DNA of 34,683 bases from Chlorobiota bacterium (GTDB taxonomy: Bacteria; Bacteroidota; Chlorobiia; Chlorobiales; Chlorobiaceae), in assembly GCA_016868665.1 (NCBI GenBank), contig VGGK01000022.1, positions 1-34,683 of the forward strand, written 5' to 3'. Shown one piece after another: positions 1 to 12,202 of the stretch. The translations under genes were made by a program, and so were the position numbers. Position 1 is the stretch's first letter, and each line of letters opens with the position of its first letter. Under the pieces are notes generated by a model, which did not search any database, was not told the origin of the DNA, and saw only the letters and a program-made list of their open reading frames with translations.

Positions 1-34
1 CAGCCGGGCAAACCCTTCAAGCAACCATTCACTC

Positions 35-2568
<2,534 letters not shown>

Positions 2569-2593
2569 GCACCTGCACGAATCTTTTTTCAGG

Positions 2594-2622
2594 GAGGGCG
2601 GTACAACCGCCCTCTTTTTTTT
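2594..2622 (+). terminator. Intrinsic terminator after gap
   Basis: A 9-bp perfect stem (GAGGGCGGT / ACCGCCCTC) with a 3-nt loop is followed directly by eight T residues, 25 bp after the gap stop codon. Confidence 0.92.
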
Positions 2623-2725
2623 CCCCTTCCCTTTACGGCAGGCCGATTAGCGATTTTTCATCGAATGTATTATAATCAGATACTATTCCATCAACACACG
2701 GCAGCGCCACAACCAGATCATTTCC

Positions 2726-3376
2726 ATGACACAAGCAACGCAGCAGCAGATGAGAGCTGTTATCCTCTACGACAGCCGCACCTCCGGCGGTTCGACCGAC
2801 AAGCTGATCGATTCGATAGGCAGAGAACTGGCTAAAACCGGAGCCTACGTTGAAAAGGCAAGATGCAAGGCAACCGGCGACTACAGTTTCATCCAGGATT
2901 TCGATGTCGTCATCATGGGAGCCCCGATCTACTACCTTCTCGTTTCCTCTCAGCTTCTGGGAGCGCTGATCCAGAGCAACCTGAAAAAGTATCTCAGACG
3001 AAAAAAAATCGCCCTCTTCCTTACGTGCGGAAGCCCGGAACCTATGGCTACGCTGCTCTACCTCCCGCAGCTGAAAATGCATCTGGTGCGAAACAGAATT
3101 CTTACAGAAAAGATTTTCGCGCCGCAGCAGCTCTCGGACCCCGAAGCGGTGGAATCATTCATCGAAGAGCTGAGCGAAGCGTACAAAAAAGACACGCGGC
3201 GCAGAAACGCCTCCATGCAATGGACGGACGAAGCGCTCGCACTGCTCGATGCGATACCCTCCTTCTTCCGCAACAGGATCAAGATCGCAACCGAAGAATA
3301 TGCCGAAGAGATGGGTTATCGGGAGATAACCATTGAAGTGGTAGAAGAAGCGAAAGCCGAAACCGGCGCCCTGTAA
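2726..3376 (+). CDS. Flavodoxin-fold protein with C-terminal PCP_red (BchB/ChlB-type) domain
   Basis: 216 residues. The N-terminal ~150 residues look like a flavodoxin: MRAVILYDSRTSGGSTDKL resembles the first beta strand and FMN-phosphate loop, and FDVVIMGAPIYYL the second FMN loop. The C-terminal ~50 residues (WTDEALALLDAIPSFFRNRI, then EEYAEEMGYREITIEVVEEA) resemble the PCP_red domain found at the end of the BchB/ChlB subunit of dark-operative protochlorophyllide reductase. I infer a redox protein possibly linked to chlorophyll or other tetrapyrrole metabolism; the exact reaction is unknown. An internal ATG at 2750 (residue 9) fits a typical flavodoxin start better than 2726. The gene stands alone between gap (with its terminator) and the convergent dnaJ. 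Confidence 0.75.
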   Translation: MTQATQQQMRAVILYDSRTSGGSTDKLIDSIGRELAKTGAYVEKARCKATGDYSFIQDFDVVIMGAPIYYLLVSSQLLGALIQSNLKKYLRRKKIALFLTCGSPEPMATLLYLPQLKMHLVRNRILTEKIFAPQQLSDPEAVESFIEELSEAYKKDTRRRNASMQWTDEALALLDAIPSFFRNRIKIATEEYAEEMGYREITIEVVEEAKAETGAL

Positions 3377-3402
3377 GCCTTCATGCAAAGGAACGATACA
3401 TA

Positions 3403-3437
3403 ACGCTGAAAGCCGGCTGCAAGCCGGCTTTCAGCGT
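3403..3437. terminator. Perfect hairpin between convergent genes
   Basis: A 16-bp perfect inverted repeat (ACGCTGAAAGCCGGCT and its complement) with a 3-nt loop lies between the flavodoxin gene (+) and dnaJ (-). Its symmetry and position suggest a bidirectional terminator, although neither side has a good T-tract. Confidence 0.6.
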
Positions 3438-3456
3438 CAGATGCTGTTTGCGCCCG

Positions 3457-4653
3457 TTAACTGAAAATATCACGGGCTTTCTCAAAAAAACTCTTTTCCT
3501 CTCTGCTGTCGCTGCTGCCCGACGGAGAAAACGCCACCGATTTCTTCATCTCCCTGAGCATTTCCCTGTCGCTATGCGAAAGATCTTTCGGAACATACAC
3601 ATTGACCCTGACGAGCTGGTCCCCGCGGCCCGATCCCCTGAGGTGACCGATGCCATGCCCTGCGATACGCAGCATGGTTTCCGGCTGCGTCGCGGCGGGA
3701 ATGGTAAGCTTCACCTCTCCGTCGAGAGTCGGCACATCGATTTTCGTGCCCATGACAAGATCGGGATAACTCACGGCAAGATCGAAAATCACATCATTGC
3801 CGCTGCGCTTGAACAATTCATGCGGCTTCTCCTCGATAACCACAATGAGATCTCCCGGTTCACCGCCCCTCGGACCCGCATTGCCCTGTCCCCTCAGCGT
3901 CAGATAATTGCCGTCCTGAACGCCGGCAGGAACCGTCACTTTCACGGTCGTCTCCCCCTGCCTGATGCCTTCTCCGTAACAGGAAGTACAGCGATCCTTC
4001 ACCACCCGGCCTTCGCCGCCGCATGTCGGACATGCTGCTATGTTGACGAACTGGCCGAACATGGTTTTCGAAGCCTGACGAACCTCTCCGGAACCGTGAC
4101 AGGTCGGGCATGTTTCCGAACTGCCGGTTTTCGAGCCGCTGCCATTACACTCCTTGCAGGCTACCTGCTTTTTGATCTTCAGGGTTTTATCGACGCCTTT
4201 GGCAATCTCTTCAAGGGTCAGCTTCAGGCGGATTTTCAGGTCCGTTCCCGGAATGCCGGCCGAAGCACGCCCGCGTCGTGCGCCGCCGCCGCCGAAGACA
4301 TCCTCGAATCCGAAAGGTGAACCGCCTCCCCTTGCGCGGCCGCCGAACATATCGTTGAACGCGCTGAAAATATCGCTGAAATCATTCACGCCGCCTCCGT
4401 ATGCCCCTCCGGCTCCCGATGCGGCCGAAGAACCAACGCCCGCATGACCGAACTGATCGTAACGCCGACGCTTGTCGTCGTTGCTGAGCACCTCGTAAGC
4501 CTCGTTGACCTCCTTGAAATGCTCCTCGGCATCCTTGTTATCGGGATTCTTGTCAGGATGATACTGCAAGGCCAGCTTGCGATATGCTTTCTTTATATCG
4601 TCCTTCGAAGCTGAACGGCTGACGCCGAGCACCTCGTAATAGTCTTTTTTCAT
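3457..4653 (-). CDS. dnaJ: Chaperone DnaJ (Hsp40)
   Basis: 398 residues with all type I DnaJ parts in order. The J domain has HPD at residues 32-34. A Gly/Phe-rich linker follows to about residue 130. Four CxxCxGxG zinc repeats come next ([24 protein letters not shown] and a variant CTSCYGEG), then the substrate-binding C-terminal domains. It stimulates DnaK ATPase and presents unfolded proteins. It is last in the hrcA-grpE-dnaJ operon, 57 bp after grpE; dnaK is not in the window. A polar C-terminal tail ([20 protein letters not shown]) ends the protein. Confidence 0.97.
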   Translation of the reverse strand: MKKDYYEVLGVSRSASKDDIKKAYRKLALQYHPDKNPDNKDAEEHFKEVNEAYEVLSNDDKRRRYDQFGHAGVGSSAASGAGGAYGGGVNDFSDIFSAFNDMFGGRARGGGSPFGFEDVFGGGGARRGRASAGIPGTDLKIRLKLTLEEIAKGVDKTLKIKKQVACKECNGSGSKTGSSETCPTCHGSGEVRQASKTMFGQFVNIAACPTCGGEGRVVKDRCTSCYGEGIRQGETTVKVTVPAGVQDGNYLTLRGQGNAGPRGGEPGDLIVVIEEKPHELFKRSGNDVIFDLAVSYPDLVMGTKIDVPTLDGEVKLTIPAATQPETMLRIAGHGIGHLRGSGRGDQLVRVNVYVPKDLSHSDREMLREMKKSVAFSPSGSSDSREEKSFFEKARDIFS

Positions 4654-4710
4654 AGTTCAGATCTCTAAAGAGCGTCACACGCCAACAATAAATTAGTGGA
4701 ATCCATCATT

Positions 4711-5319
4711 CTATTTTGCAACGATCACCCTTGCATGCCGCAGAACCCTGTCCCCGAGAAGATAGCCGGACTGATACTCCTCGACAATCGTCTCCGGTTC
4801 GGTATCCGGAACATCGATCATGGAAATCGCCTCATGAAAATTCACATCGAGCTTCCTGCCGACAGCCTCGATTTCGCTGACCCCTTTTTCAGCAAGCCAG
4901 TTATCGAAACTCCTCTTCAGCAACTCGACGCCGTCCACATAAGGCTTCGCTTCGGCAGTAATCTCAAGCATCATGGGAGCATTCCGAACAACCCGTTTCA
5001 AATCGTCTACCAGCGGGAGAAGCTCCCTGATTGTTGACTCCAGGGCTCTTGACCCGGCAGCAATAGACTCGCGCTCCTTGACTTTCCTGAAATTCTCGAA
5101 CTCCGCGGCTTTTCGGAGCAGCTCGTCCCGATAACGCTCGATCTCCGACTGCTTCGAGGCTATTTCGGCTTCGAGCTCCGGAATTCTCGACAGCTGCTGC
5201 TGCATATCGCCCGCCGCTTCAGACCCGGATTCAGATACGCCCTGCCCCTGCAGATCCGATGATGCGCTTGCCTGATTATGAAGTTCCTTGTCCGCTGATA
5301 CTTTCTTTTTCATAAACAT
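4711..5319 (-). CDS. grpE: Nucleotide exchange factor GrpE
   Basis: 202 residues. A charged, low-complexity N-terminus of about 45 residues precedes a long predicted coiled coil ([20 protein letters not shown] onward) with the GrpE core pattern [16 protein letters not shown]. The beta domain follows, with the conserved [12 protein letters not shown] region and a [17 protein letters not shown] ending typical of GrpE. It releases ADP from DnaK. ATGs occur at 5319 and 5313; the choice changes only two residues. It lies 19 bp downstream of hrcA and 57 bp upstream of dnaJ, so co-transcription is very likely. Confidence 0.95.
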   Translation of the reverse strand: MFMKKKVSADKELHNQASASSDLQGQGVSESGSEAAGDMQQQLSRIPELEAEIASKQSEIERYRDELLRKAAEFENFRKVKERESIAAGSRALESTIRELLPLVDDLKRVVRNAPMMLEITAEAKPYVDGVELLKRSFDNWLAEKGVSEIEAVGRKLDVNFHEAISMIDVPDTEPETIVEEYQSGYLLGDRVLRHARVIVAK

Positions 5320-5338
5320 GAAAAACGGTTAAAAAAAT

Positions 5339-6412
5339 TTACGTGACATCCGACAATGTTGCCGAAAGACGGTCCGACATATAATTCAGAACCCTGACGG
5401 CATGCTCATAATCCATTCTCGTCGGCCCGAGAATACCGAGCTTGCCGACCATTTCGCCGACATAATATGGCGTCGAAACGATGGTCAGCTCACCTGCGTT
5501 TCCCTGGCTGTTTTCCTTTCCGATGCTGATCGACACATCCATACCCTGCGGCTTCAGAGCCTCGCCATCCTGAGGAGTGACGCCGACAAGCTGGGCAACG
5601 CGGGTTTTATCCTCGATCATGGAAATGAGATCCCGTACCTTTTCCGGCTGCTTGAACTCCGGCTGATCGATAATATACTCGGTACCGGAAATGTAAAGCC
5701 GTTCTATAATAGGCGTTTCATCGAACAATTCGCCTGCAGAACGGATCACCCGTTCGAGAAGGGCCGTATCGCAGGAACTGTCGCTGAGCCTTGCCGCGAT
5801 GCTCCTTCTGATTTCGGCAAGCGTAAGACCGGCAAGACGTTCATTGAGCAGCGCCGTCACCTGATCGACCTCATGACGCGAAACCGCGATATCGAGCTCC
5901 ATCAGAATGGTTTTCAGAAACAGCGAACGGATCGACAGAATAACCATCATTCTCGACGAACTGAGCAGCACCATGTCGAGCTTCTCGAAAACCGCGGTGG
6001 AAAAAGCCGGAGAGAGCACCACACTGAGCTGGCGCGATATGCTCCCGAGAACCCGCGCAGCCGAAAGAAGCACTTCGGAAGAAGTGCCTCTCCTGTCGGC
6101 ACCTATCTGACCGAAATCTGCATCGATACGGCGCTTTTCGTCGTCATTGATGCGCTGCACCTCCATAATCAGATCGACATAGTAGCGATACCCCTTGTCT
6201 GTCGGCACCCTTCCGGCAGAAGTATGCGGTTGGCTAATGAAGCCCTCATCCTCAAGATCCGCCATCACATTGCGAATAGAGGCATCCGACAATCCGAGAT
6301 TGTAATTCCTCGCTATATACCTTGACCCCACCGGAGCGGCTGAAACGATATACGACTGGATAATGATACCCAGTACCTGCCGTTCCCGCAAGGTCAGTTC
6401 TCGAGCACCCAT
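5339..6412 (-). CDS. hrcA: Heat-inducible transcription repressor HrcA
   Basis: About 357 residues from the ATG at 6412. The N-terminal winged helix is clear ([20 protein letters not shown], then [20 protein letters not shown] and [23 protein letters not shown]). The GAF-like dimerisation region follows, and the C-terminus has the family motif [19 protein letters not shown]. HrcA represses hsp operons by binding CIRCE with help from GroEL. A further in-frame ATG lies 15 codons upstream at 6457, but that extension is Cys-rich and unlike the family, so I prefer 6412. It is the first gene of hrcA-grpE-dnaJ. A sigma-70-like promoter lies about 100 bp upstream. I could not find a CIRCE element nearby. 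Confidence 0.95.
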   Translation of the reverse strand: MGARELTLRERQVLGIIIQSYIVSAAPVGSRYIARNYNLGLSDASIRNVMADLEDEGFISQPHTSAGRVPTDKGYRYYVDLIMEVQRINDDEKRRIDADFGQIGADRRGTSSEVLLSAARVLGSISRQLSVVLSPAFSTAVFEKLDMVLLSSSRMMVILSIRSLFLKTILMELDIAVSRHEVDQVTALLNERLAGLTLAEIRRSIAARLSDSSCDTALLERVIRSAGELFDETPIIERLYISGTEYIIDQPEFKQPEKVRDLISMIEDKTRVAQLVGVTPQDGEALKPQGMDVSISIGKENSQGNAGELTIVSTPYYVGEMVGKLGILGPTRMDYEHAVRVLNYMSDRLSATLSDVT

Positions 6413-6513
6413 GGACAAGCACCTTTCCTGTTCACTTCCGCAGTCCGGAAAAAACACTCCGGATCTGGAATATTACGATAAATATCTCTTCATGAGAAAA
6501 CAAACGGTTAACA

Positions 6514-6542
6514 GTATACGAACGAAGCGGAAAACCATCAAG
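6514..6542 (-). promoter_or_regulatory. Sigma-70-type promoter for hrcA-grpE-dnaJ
   Basis: On the minus strand a -35 TTGATG (6537-6542) is separated by exactly 17 bp from a -10 TATACT (6514-6519). It points into hrcA and leaves a leader of about 95 nt before the ATG at 6412. No CIRCE-like TTAGCACTC-N9-GAGTGCTAA is present in the leader. Confidence 0.6.
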
Positions 6543-6636
6543 AATCCCTGCGCGATCATATAACTTTTTCATAGCAACTGCCGCCGCACTCCTGCAGGAA
6601 ACCCGCAATGGTAACGCGGAACTGCTCCTATAAATT

Positions 6637-7536
6637 TCAGGAAGCGAACGTACCGGAGACGATCCTGTCGTTACCCGAATAGTCCTTCCTGACAATAATG
6701 CCGCAGAAACCGGCCGACTCCATCAGGGCTCTTGCCCTCAGGGCGCCATCGGCATGCACTTCCAGGCAAAGCTCGCCGCCCGGCTTCAGGATCGATGGAG
6801 CCAATCGGCATATCGCCATATAAGAAGCCGTTCCATCCGGAGTGACAAGCGCTTCTTTCGGCTCGAATCCCTGTACCTCTTTCTGCAGTCCCGCCCACTC
6901 CTCTTCGGGAATATACGGAGGATTGGAGACGATGAGATCGAAACGGTCATCGAACCGCGAAGCAAGCCCGGCATCGAACATATCGGCTTCAAGAAACCTG
7001 ATCCTCGAAAGCACGCCGTGCTTTTCCGCATTGGAACGGGCCACCTCAAGGGCCGGAACCGACCGGTCGATGGCGGTAAAGGCCGGATAGCCCAGCAGAA
7101 GAGCCAGGGTAACGGAAATACAGCCGCTCCCCGTGCCGATATCAAGCACCCGGCAAACAAAACCGGAATCCCGGTCCTTGCGGGAATCGAGCGCGGATGC
7201 AACATGCTCGACAAGCAGCTCGGTTTCAGGCCTGGGAATCAGCACCCGTTCATCGACCAGAAAACGCTTGCCGTAAAAATACTGCTCCCCGGTTATATAC
7301 TGAACCGGCCGTCCTTCCAGCCTCTGTCGGCAAAGCTCCCGATAGACAGCAAGCTCGCTTCCGGATACCGGACGTTCGTGATTAAGATAAAGCCACAACC
7401 GCTCCTTGCCGAAAACATGCGAGAGCAGTATCTCCGCGCTTAACCGCGGTTCATCGACCTGCCGGCCGGCAAAAAAAACGGCTGTCGTTTTCAGAAGATC
7501 GACAATACACCACTGCTTCTGCTGTTCAGCGTTCAT
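6637..7536 (-). CDS. prmC: Peptide chain release factor N5-glutamine methyltransferase
   Basis: About 299 residues from the ATG at 7536. An N-terminal helical domain recognises release factors (RPVQYITGEQYFYGKRFLVD, then VLIPRPETELLVEH). A Rossmann SAM-binding fold follows, with VLDIGTGSGCISVTLALLL and the hallmark NPPY motif (LIVSNPPYIPEEEW) that holds the target glutamine. It methylates the GGQ glutamine of RF1 and RF2. An ATG 15 codons further upstream (7581) would add a hydrophobic stretch unlike the family, so 7536 is preferred. It lies 224 bp ahead of hrcA on the same strand, but the promoter in that gap suggests hrcA can be transcribed separately. Confidence 0.93.
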   Translation of the reverse strand: MNAEQQKQWCIVDLLKTTAVFFAGRQVDEPRLSAEILLSHVFGKERLWLYLNHERPVSGSELAVYRELCRQRLEGRPVQYITGEQYFYGKRFLVDERVLIPRPETELLVEHVASALDSRKDRDSGFVCRVLDIGTGSGCISVTLALLLGYPAFTAIDRSVPALEVARSNAEKHGVLSRIRFLEADMFDAGLASRFDDRFDLIVSNPPYIPEEEWAGLQKEVQGFEPKEALVTPDGTASYMAICRLAPSILKPGGELCLEVHADGALRARALMESAGFCGIIVRKDYSGNDRIVSGTFAS

Positions 7537-7727
7537 AAACAAGAGATAAAGTCTGAAAAAAGAATCAAAAAGCTGAGGCAATAAAGGAAATCGAAAGCGA
7601 ACATCAGAGAAAAAAAAGTTTCGGGAAACGGCTTTGCAATTTATTCGTTAAGTTTTAAGCTTGATGACGACACAAACGGTCATGCATGACAAAGATATTA
7701 ATTAATCAATCATTAGCTTTTGTTACG

Positions 7728-8471
7728 ATGAAAAAGGCCCTGTTTCTCATGACGCTTCTATCCTGCAGCCTGCTCTTCTCGCCGAACGGCTTCGCATCCT
7801 CCAGATTCACCGGCATCATGGACATGATACTGAACATGCCGGGAGGAAACGCAGATATTACCTACTACTTCGGAAACGGAGCCCAGCGCATGGATATGGT
7901 CATGCGCATGACCCGTATTCCCGAACCGCTGAAAACTACCGTCATCACCAAAGCCGACAGTCCAGACGAAGCCCTGCTGGTCAACCACGAAACAAAAAAA
8001 TACAGTATCGTAAACCTCAGAACAGCAGCCGAAAACGCAACGCTGCTGGACTTCGACAGTAACTACAAGCTGAAAAGGCTCGGCAAGGAAACCATCAAGG
8101 GATACGCGTGCGAACACATAAGCCTCACAAGCTCCACTGAAAAACTCGAGCTCTGGGTCACTTCAGGCCTCGGCGATTTTTCAACATTCCGCATTCTGCA
8201 ATCGCAGAATCCCCGGCTTTCGAACACATCCCTTGCGCGCACGCTCAAAGAGGCCGGAATCGAAGGATTTCCGGTAAAAATCGTACAGCGCAACCAGAAC
8301 GGACTCTATACCATGAACCTTGGAACCGTCAGGGAAAAAGAGCTTGCCTCCTCGGTATTCAGCGTACCGAAAGGATATGCAAAAACCGAAGCCGGAACGA
8401 AACCCGTCAGCGGCAAAGAAAAGGAGCATCTGCGGAACCTCATGGAAAAAATGAAAAAGTTCGAAGAGTAG
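7728..8471 (+). CDS. Secreted protein, DUF4412-like
   Basis: About 247 residues from the ATG at 7728. The N-terminus is a clean signal peptide: MKKALFLMTLLSCSLLFSPN followed by GFASS, with likely cleavage after FAS. The mature part is beta-rich with an outer-membrane-carrier-like pattern: TGIMDMILNMPGGNADITYY, a methionine-rich RMDMVMRMTR stretch, then KKYSIVNL and LGKETIKGYACEHI. This resembles DUF4412, periplasmic proteins with an LolA/LolB-like half-barrel; the function is unknown. A second ATG 14 codons upstream (7686) would bury the signal peptide and is less likely. The C-terminus is Lys/Glu-rich (KEKEHLRNLMEKMKKFEE). It lies 51 bp ahead of proS and may be co-transcribed, with no obvious functional link. 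Confidence 0.7.
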   Translation: MKKALFLMTLLSCSLLFSPNGFASSRFTGIMDMILNMPGGNADITYYFGNGAQRMDMVMRMTRIPEPLKTTVITKADSPDEALLVNHETKKYSIVNLRTAAENATLLDFDSNYKLKRLGKETIKGYACEHISLTSSTEKLELWVTSGLGDFSTFRILQSQNPRLSNTSLARTLKEAGIEGFPVKIVQRNQNGLYTMNLGTVREKELASSVFSVPKGYAKTEAGTKPVSGKEKEHLRNLMEKMKKFEE

Positions 8472-8522
8472 GCTGTATATTTTTCCGCTTATGTCAACCA
8501 AAAACCATCAGAAAACAGCACC

Positions 8523-9968
8523 GTGGCAGATAAAATAACCTCAAGAAGTCAGGATTATTCCCAGTGGTATATCGACCTGGTCAGGTCGGCCAAACTTGCA
8601 GACTACTCCGATGTCCGGGGCTGTATGGTCATCCGGCCGAACGGCTACGCCATCTGGGAAAAAATGCAGGCCGCGCTCGACCGCATGTTCAAGGAAACCG
8701 GCCACGTCAACGCCTACTTTCCGCTCTTCATACCGGAAAGCTATATAGCAAAGGAAGCCGAACATATCGAAGGTTTCGCTCCGGAATGCGCCGTAGTAAC
8801 GCATGGCGGCGGCGAAGAACTCACCGAAAAACTCTACGTGCGCCCGACCTCGGAAACCATCATCTGGGCATCCTACAAAAAGTGGATCCAGTCATACCGC
8901 GACCTGCCGATCCTCATCAACCAGTGGGCGAACGTCGTCCGCTGGGAAATGCGGACCAGACTGTTCCTTCGTACCGCCGAGTTCCTCTGGCAGGAAGGTC
9001 ACACGGCGCATGCCACCCGCGAAGAAGCTTCCGAAGAGGTCATGCGCATGATAGGCATCTACAAAAAATTCGCCGAAGAGTACATGGCCCTGCCGGTCAT
9101 CATGGGCAGAAAAACCGACAGCGAAAAATTCGCCGGTGCCGACGAAACCTACTGTATCGAAGCCATGATGCAGGACGGAAAAGCCCTTCAGGCCGGAACA
9201 TCGCACCACCTCGGCCAGAACTTCGCCAAAGCCTTCGACTGCCAGTTCCAGACCGCCGAAGGCAGACTCGACCATGTATGGGCCACCAGCTGGGGCGTCT
9301 CGACAAGGCTCATCGGCGCGCTCATCATGGCGCACTCCGATGACCGGGGTCTTGTGCTTCCCCCGAAACTTGCCACCCGGCAGGTCGTCATCATCCCGAT
9401 CCTCCGGGGCGACAGAAGCGCTGTGCTCGCCGGAGCCGAAACCATTGCCCGGACGCTGAATCAACAGGGCATACCGGCATTCGTCGACGGCAGCGAACAG
9501 AACTCTCCCGGCTGGAAATTCGCCGAATACGAACTGCAGGGCATTCCGCTGAGAATCGAAATCGGCCCGAGAGACCTTGCGGAAAACAAATGCATTGCGG
9601 CACGCCGCGATACGCTTGAAAAAACCGAACTGGCGCTCGACGACACCCTTCCTCTCCGGATAAGCGAAATCCTCAACAACATCCAGCAGAACCTGTTCGA
9701 CAAAGCGCTGCAGTTCCGTACTGACAACACCCGTGAGGTTTCGACCTATGAGGAATTCAGGCTTGCCGTCGAAAAAGGATTCGTTATCGCCCACTGGGAC
9801 GGAACGGCGGAAACAGAAGCGAAAATCAAGGAAGAGACGAAAGCGACAATCAGGGTTCTCCCTGCGGAAGACGATTACATCCAGCAATACAGCATGAACG
9901 AACCGGGAACATGCATCTTTTCGGGAAACCCTGCAAAACAGAAAGTCGTGTTCGCAAAAGCCTATTGA
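8523..9968 (+). CDS. proS: Prolyl-tRNA synthetase, archaeal/eukaryotic (type 3) form
   Basis: 481 residues starting at a GTG (8523). The N-terminus ([20 protein letters not shown], then [16 protein letters not shown]) and the compact length without the editing insert identify the ProRS form shared with archaea and eukaryotes. Class II motif 2 is [16 protein letters not shown] and motif 3 is [20 protein letters not shown]. The anticodon-binding domain follows (VVIIPILRG), then the C-terminal zinc-binding-like domain ending in VVFAKAY. It charges tRNA-Pro. The GTG is chosen because the family sequence begins directly there and no in-frame ATG precedes it. A large hairpin lies just after the stop. 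Confidence 0.95.
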   Translation: MADKITSRSQDYSQWYIDLVRSAKLADYSDVRGCMVIRPNGYAIWEKMQAALDRMFKETGHVNAYFPLFIPESYIAKEAEHIEGFAPECAVVTHGGGEELTEKLYVRPTSETIIWASYKKWIQSYRDLPILINQWANVVRWEMRTRLFLRTAEFLWQEGHTAHATREEASEEVMRMIGIYKKFAEEYMALPVIMGRKTDSEKFAGADETYCIEAMMQDGKALQAGTSHHLGQNFAKAFDCQFQTAEGRLDHVWATSWGVSTRLIGALIMAHSDDRGLVLPPKLATRQVVIIPILRGDRSAVLAGAETIARTLNQQGIPAFVDGSEQNSPGWKFAEYELQGIPLRIEIGPRDLAENKCIAARRDTLEKTELALDDTLPLRISEILNNIQQNLFDKALQFRTDNTREVSTYEEFRLAVEKGFVIAHWDGTAETEAKIKEETKATIRVLPAEDDYIQQYSMNEPGTCIFSGNPAKQKVVFAKAY

Positions 9969-10001
9969 CGCGCCACAAGGCAACACCGCACTAAACAATG
10001 G

Positions 10002-10047
10002 ATTCCGGCAGGGCGCAAGATCACAAGCTTGAACACCCTGCCGGAAT
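10002..10047. terminator. Long-loop hairpin between proS and peroxiredoxin gene
   Basis: A 12-bp perfect inverted repeat (ATTCCGGCAGGG and its complement) brackets a 22-nt loop that itself contains CAAG...CTTG. It sits between the convergent stops of proS (+) and the peroxiredoxin gene (-). It is probably a bidirectional transcription end; there is no proper T-tract. Confidence 0.5.
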
Positions 10048-10102
10048 TATATATTTCCCCGTCTCACAGAAAACGGAAAAACATCAGACACAGCAGCGGT
10101 AC

Positions 10103-10693
10103 TCAGGCCTCCTTGAAGAAATCCTTCAGACCCGCATCGTCGGGCTTCATGGTTTTATCGCCCTTGTTCCAGTTAGCGGGACACACTTCGCCGAACTCCT
10201 CGGTAAACTGCAGAGCATCCACCATCCGCAGCACTTCGTCGACATTCCTGCCAAGACCGAGATCGTTCACCACCTGATGGCGCACTACACCATCCCGATC
10301 GATAAGGAAAAGCCCCCTGAGCGACACCCCCGCATCCGGAGCAAGCACGTCGTAATCCCTCGATATGGTCTTGTTGATATCCGACAGGAGCGTATAGGTT
10401 ACCCCCTCGATGCCCCCCAGATTTTTTGGCGTACGCAGCCAGGCGTGATGTGAAAATTTCGAATCCACCGAACAGCCTATCACCTCGACATTACGCTTGG
10501 CAAACTCGCCAAGCTTCTCCTGAAAAGCATGAAGCTCCGTAGGACAGACAAACGTAAAATCAAGCGGATAGAAAAACAGCACGACATACTTTCCACTGTA
10601 ATCCGACAACTTGCACGAATCCACGAACTGCGACCCGCCAGTTACCGCCTCAACGTCGAATTCCGGAGCTTTCCGGCCTACCAATACGCTCAT
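10103..10693 (-). CDS. Typical 2-Cys peroxiredoxin (AhpC/TSA family)
   Basis: 196 residues. The peroxidatic Cys is at about residue 50 in FYPLDFTFVCPTELHAFQEK, and the resolving Cys at about residue 171 in GEVCPANWNKG. This is the Prx1/AhpC-type arrangement. It reduces H2O2 and organic peroxides in the cytoplasm with electrons from thioredoxin or an AhpF-like reductase. It has a good Shine-Dalgarno (AAAGGAGA, 5 nt before ATG) and a sigma-70-like promoter just upstream, implying a well-expressed single-gene unit. Such defence is expected in a strict anaerobe exposed to oxygen. Confidence 0.93.
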   Translation of the reverse strand: MSVLVGRKAPEFDVEAVTGGSQFVDSCKLSDYSGKYVVLFFYPLDFTFVCPTELHAFQEKLGEFAKRNVEVIGCSVDSKFSHHAWLRTPKNLGGIEGVTYTLLSDINKTISRDYDVLAPDAGVSLRGLFLIDRDGVVRHQVVNDLGLGRNVDEVLRMVDALQFTEEFGEVCPANWNKGDKTMKPDDAGLKDFFKEA

Positions 10694-10716
10694 ATCAGTC
10701 TCCTTTTATTAATTGT

Positions 10717-10744
10717 GTTATAGTAAAAACCTCCTCAAGGTCAA
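10717..10744 (-). promoter_or_regulatory. Sigma-70-type promoter of the peroxiredoxin gene
   Basis: The minus strand shows -35 TTGACC (10739-10744), a 16-bp spacer and -10 TATAAC (10717-10722). The predicted start lies about 16 nt before the ATG at 10693, giving a short leader that contains the Shine-Dalgarno. Confidence 0.6.
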
Positions 10745-10887
10745 AATAACCGAAACGGCTATAATCAGGATAATTTTTATCCAATATAACTTTTTTCATG
10801 AAATAAAAAAACCTGTCGATACATCCCGTTATTATCGTTATTCGTATCTTCTTGCAGGACGCCTCGTTACCTCAGCAGCGAAAAACC

Positions 10888-12189
10888 ATGCGATCTTTTT
10901 TCGATTTCCAGCTCCACCGTACGGGATACCGTCAGGAAACACTTGCCGGCATCACGACATTCGTCACTCTCGCGTACATAATTATCGTCAACCCTGCTAT
11001 CCTATCTGCGGCGGGCGTTCCCAAAGAAGCCGCGATGACGGCCACCATCCTCACTGCCGCATTCGGCACCCTCCTGATGGCTCTCTGGGCTAAAAGGCCG
11101 TTTGCCGTAGCTCCCTACATGGGCGAAAACGCCTTTATCGCCTATACGGTCGTCAACACAATGGGATACTCATGGCAGACCGCCATGGCGGCTATCTTCA
11201 TCAGCGGAGTGCTCTTCACGCTCATGACGCTCGGAGGTCTTCGCCAGTGGCTCGCGGAAGCCATCCCCTCCTCACTCAAACACAGTTTTTCAATCGGCAT
11301 AGGGCTCTTCCTCGCCTTCATCGGACTCAACGACATGGGAGTAATCGCTCTGGGGGTACAGGGCGCGCCGGTACGGCTCGGCAACATCGCGCGCCCCGAA
11401 GTGCTCATCAGCCTGACCGGGCTGCTCTGCATGACCGTCCTGCTCATCAGGAAGGTAGCCGGCGCCATTCTTATAGGCATTGCCTGCACAACGGTCCTGC
11501 TTATCGGCTTCGGCAAGATCTCCATACCGGCCTCTCTTGTCAGCGCGCCGCCATCGATAGCCCCGATATTCATGAACATCGATATTCAGGGAGCGCTGAC
11601 CTGGGGATTCGCAGGAGTAATCGTCACAACGCTCGTCATGGATTTCGTCGATACCATGGGAACACTCTTCGGGCTCTCCTCCCGCGCAGGACTGCTCGAT
11701 GCCGAAGACAACCTTCCCGAAATCGAAAAACCCATGCTGGTCGATGCCCTCTCGACCATTGCGGCCTCCATGTTCGGCACGACGACCGCCGGCATCTATA
11801 TCGAATCAGCTGCCGGTATCGAGCAGGGAGGCAGAACCGGATTCACCGCACTGGTCGTCGCCGCCCTCTTCCTCCTTGCCCTCTTTTTCTCGCCGCTCCT
11901 GACGATGATACCCTCGCAGGCATACGGTCCGGCCCTTGTCGTCATCGGCATGTTCATGATGGAATCGGTAACGAGACTCGACTTCAGAAACTACAGCGAA
12001 CTTTTTCCGGCTTTTCTGACCATAATCCTCATCATCTTCACCTACAATATCGGGGTAGGCATTACGGCGGGCTTCATCGGCTACGCCCTGCTCCGTATAC
12101 TTACCGGAAAAATCCGGGAAGTGCACCCGGGCATGTGGATTCTCGCCCTGCTCTCGTTCGCCTTCTACTTCTTCTATCCCTACCACTGA
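10888..12189 (+). CDS. Purine permease of the AzgA/PbuG (NCS2-like) type
   Basis: About 433 residues from the ATG at 10888, with 11-13 hydrophobic segments. The N-terminus FDFQLHRTGYRQETLAGITT leads into FVTLAYIIIVNPAILSAAG, the signature of hypoxanthine/guanine/adenine permeases of the PbuG/AzgA group. The APYMGENAFIAYTVV and MDFVDTMGTLFGLSSRAGLL motifs line the substrate site, and TTTAGIYIESAAGIEQGGRTG is the late conserved region. It imports nucleobases through the inner membrane. An in-frame ATG 12 codons upstream (10852) is possible, but the family starts at MRSFFDF. It lies 13 bp before the amidohydrolase gene, so the two are probably co-transcribed. The exact base transported cannot be read from sequence. 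Confidence 0.88.
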   Translation: MRSFFDFQLHRTGYRQETLAGITTFVTLAYIIIVNPAILSAAGVPKEAAMTATILTAAFGTLLMALWAKRPFAVAPYMGENAFIAYTVVNTMGYSWQTAMAAIFISGVLFTLMTLGGLRQWLAEAIPSSLKHSFSIGIGLFLAFIGLNDMGVIALGVQGAPVRLGNIARPEVLISLTGLLCMTVLLIRKVAGAILIGIACTTVLLIGFGKISIPASLVSAPPSIAPIFMNIDIQGALTWGFAGVIVTTLVMDFVDTMGTLFGLSSRAGLLDAEDNLPEIEKPMLVDALSTIAASMFGTTTAGIYIESAAGIEQGGRTGFTALVVAALFLLALFFSPLLTMIPSQAYGPALVVIGMFMMESVTRLDFRNYSELFPAFLTIILIIFTYNIGVGITAGFIGYALLRILTGKIREVHPGMWILALLSFAFYFFYPYH

Positions 12190-12202
12190 AACCGGAGAAA
12201 CC

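Noticed and set aside
6432-6695. 87-residue minus-strand frame between prmC and hrcA
   Set aside because: It overlaps the prmC end and the hrcA promoter, and its composition is not protein-like.
8892-9998. 368-residue open frame opposite proS
   Set aside because: It is antisense to a well-supported proS, with no domain signal.
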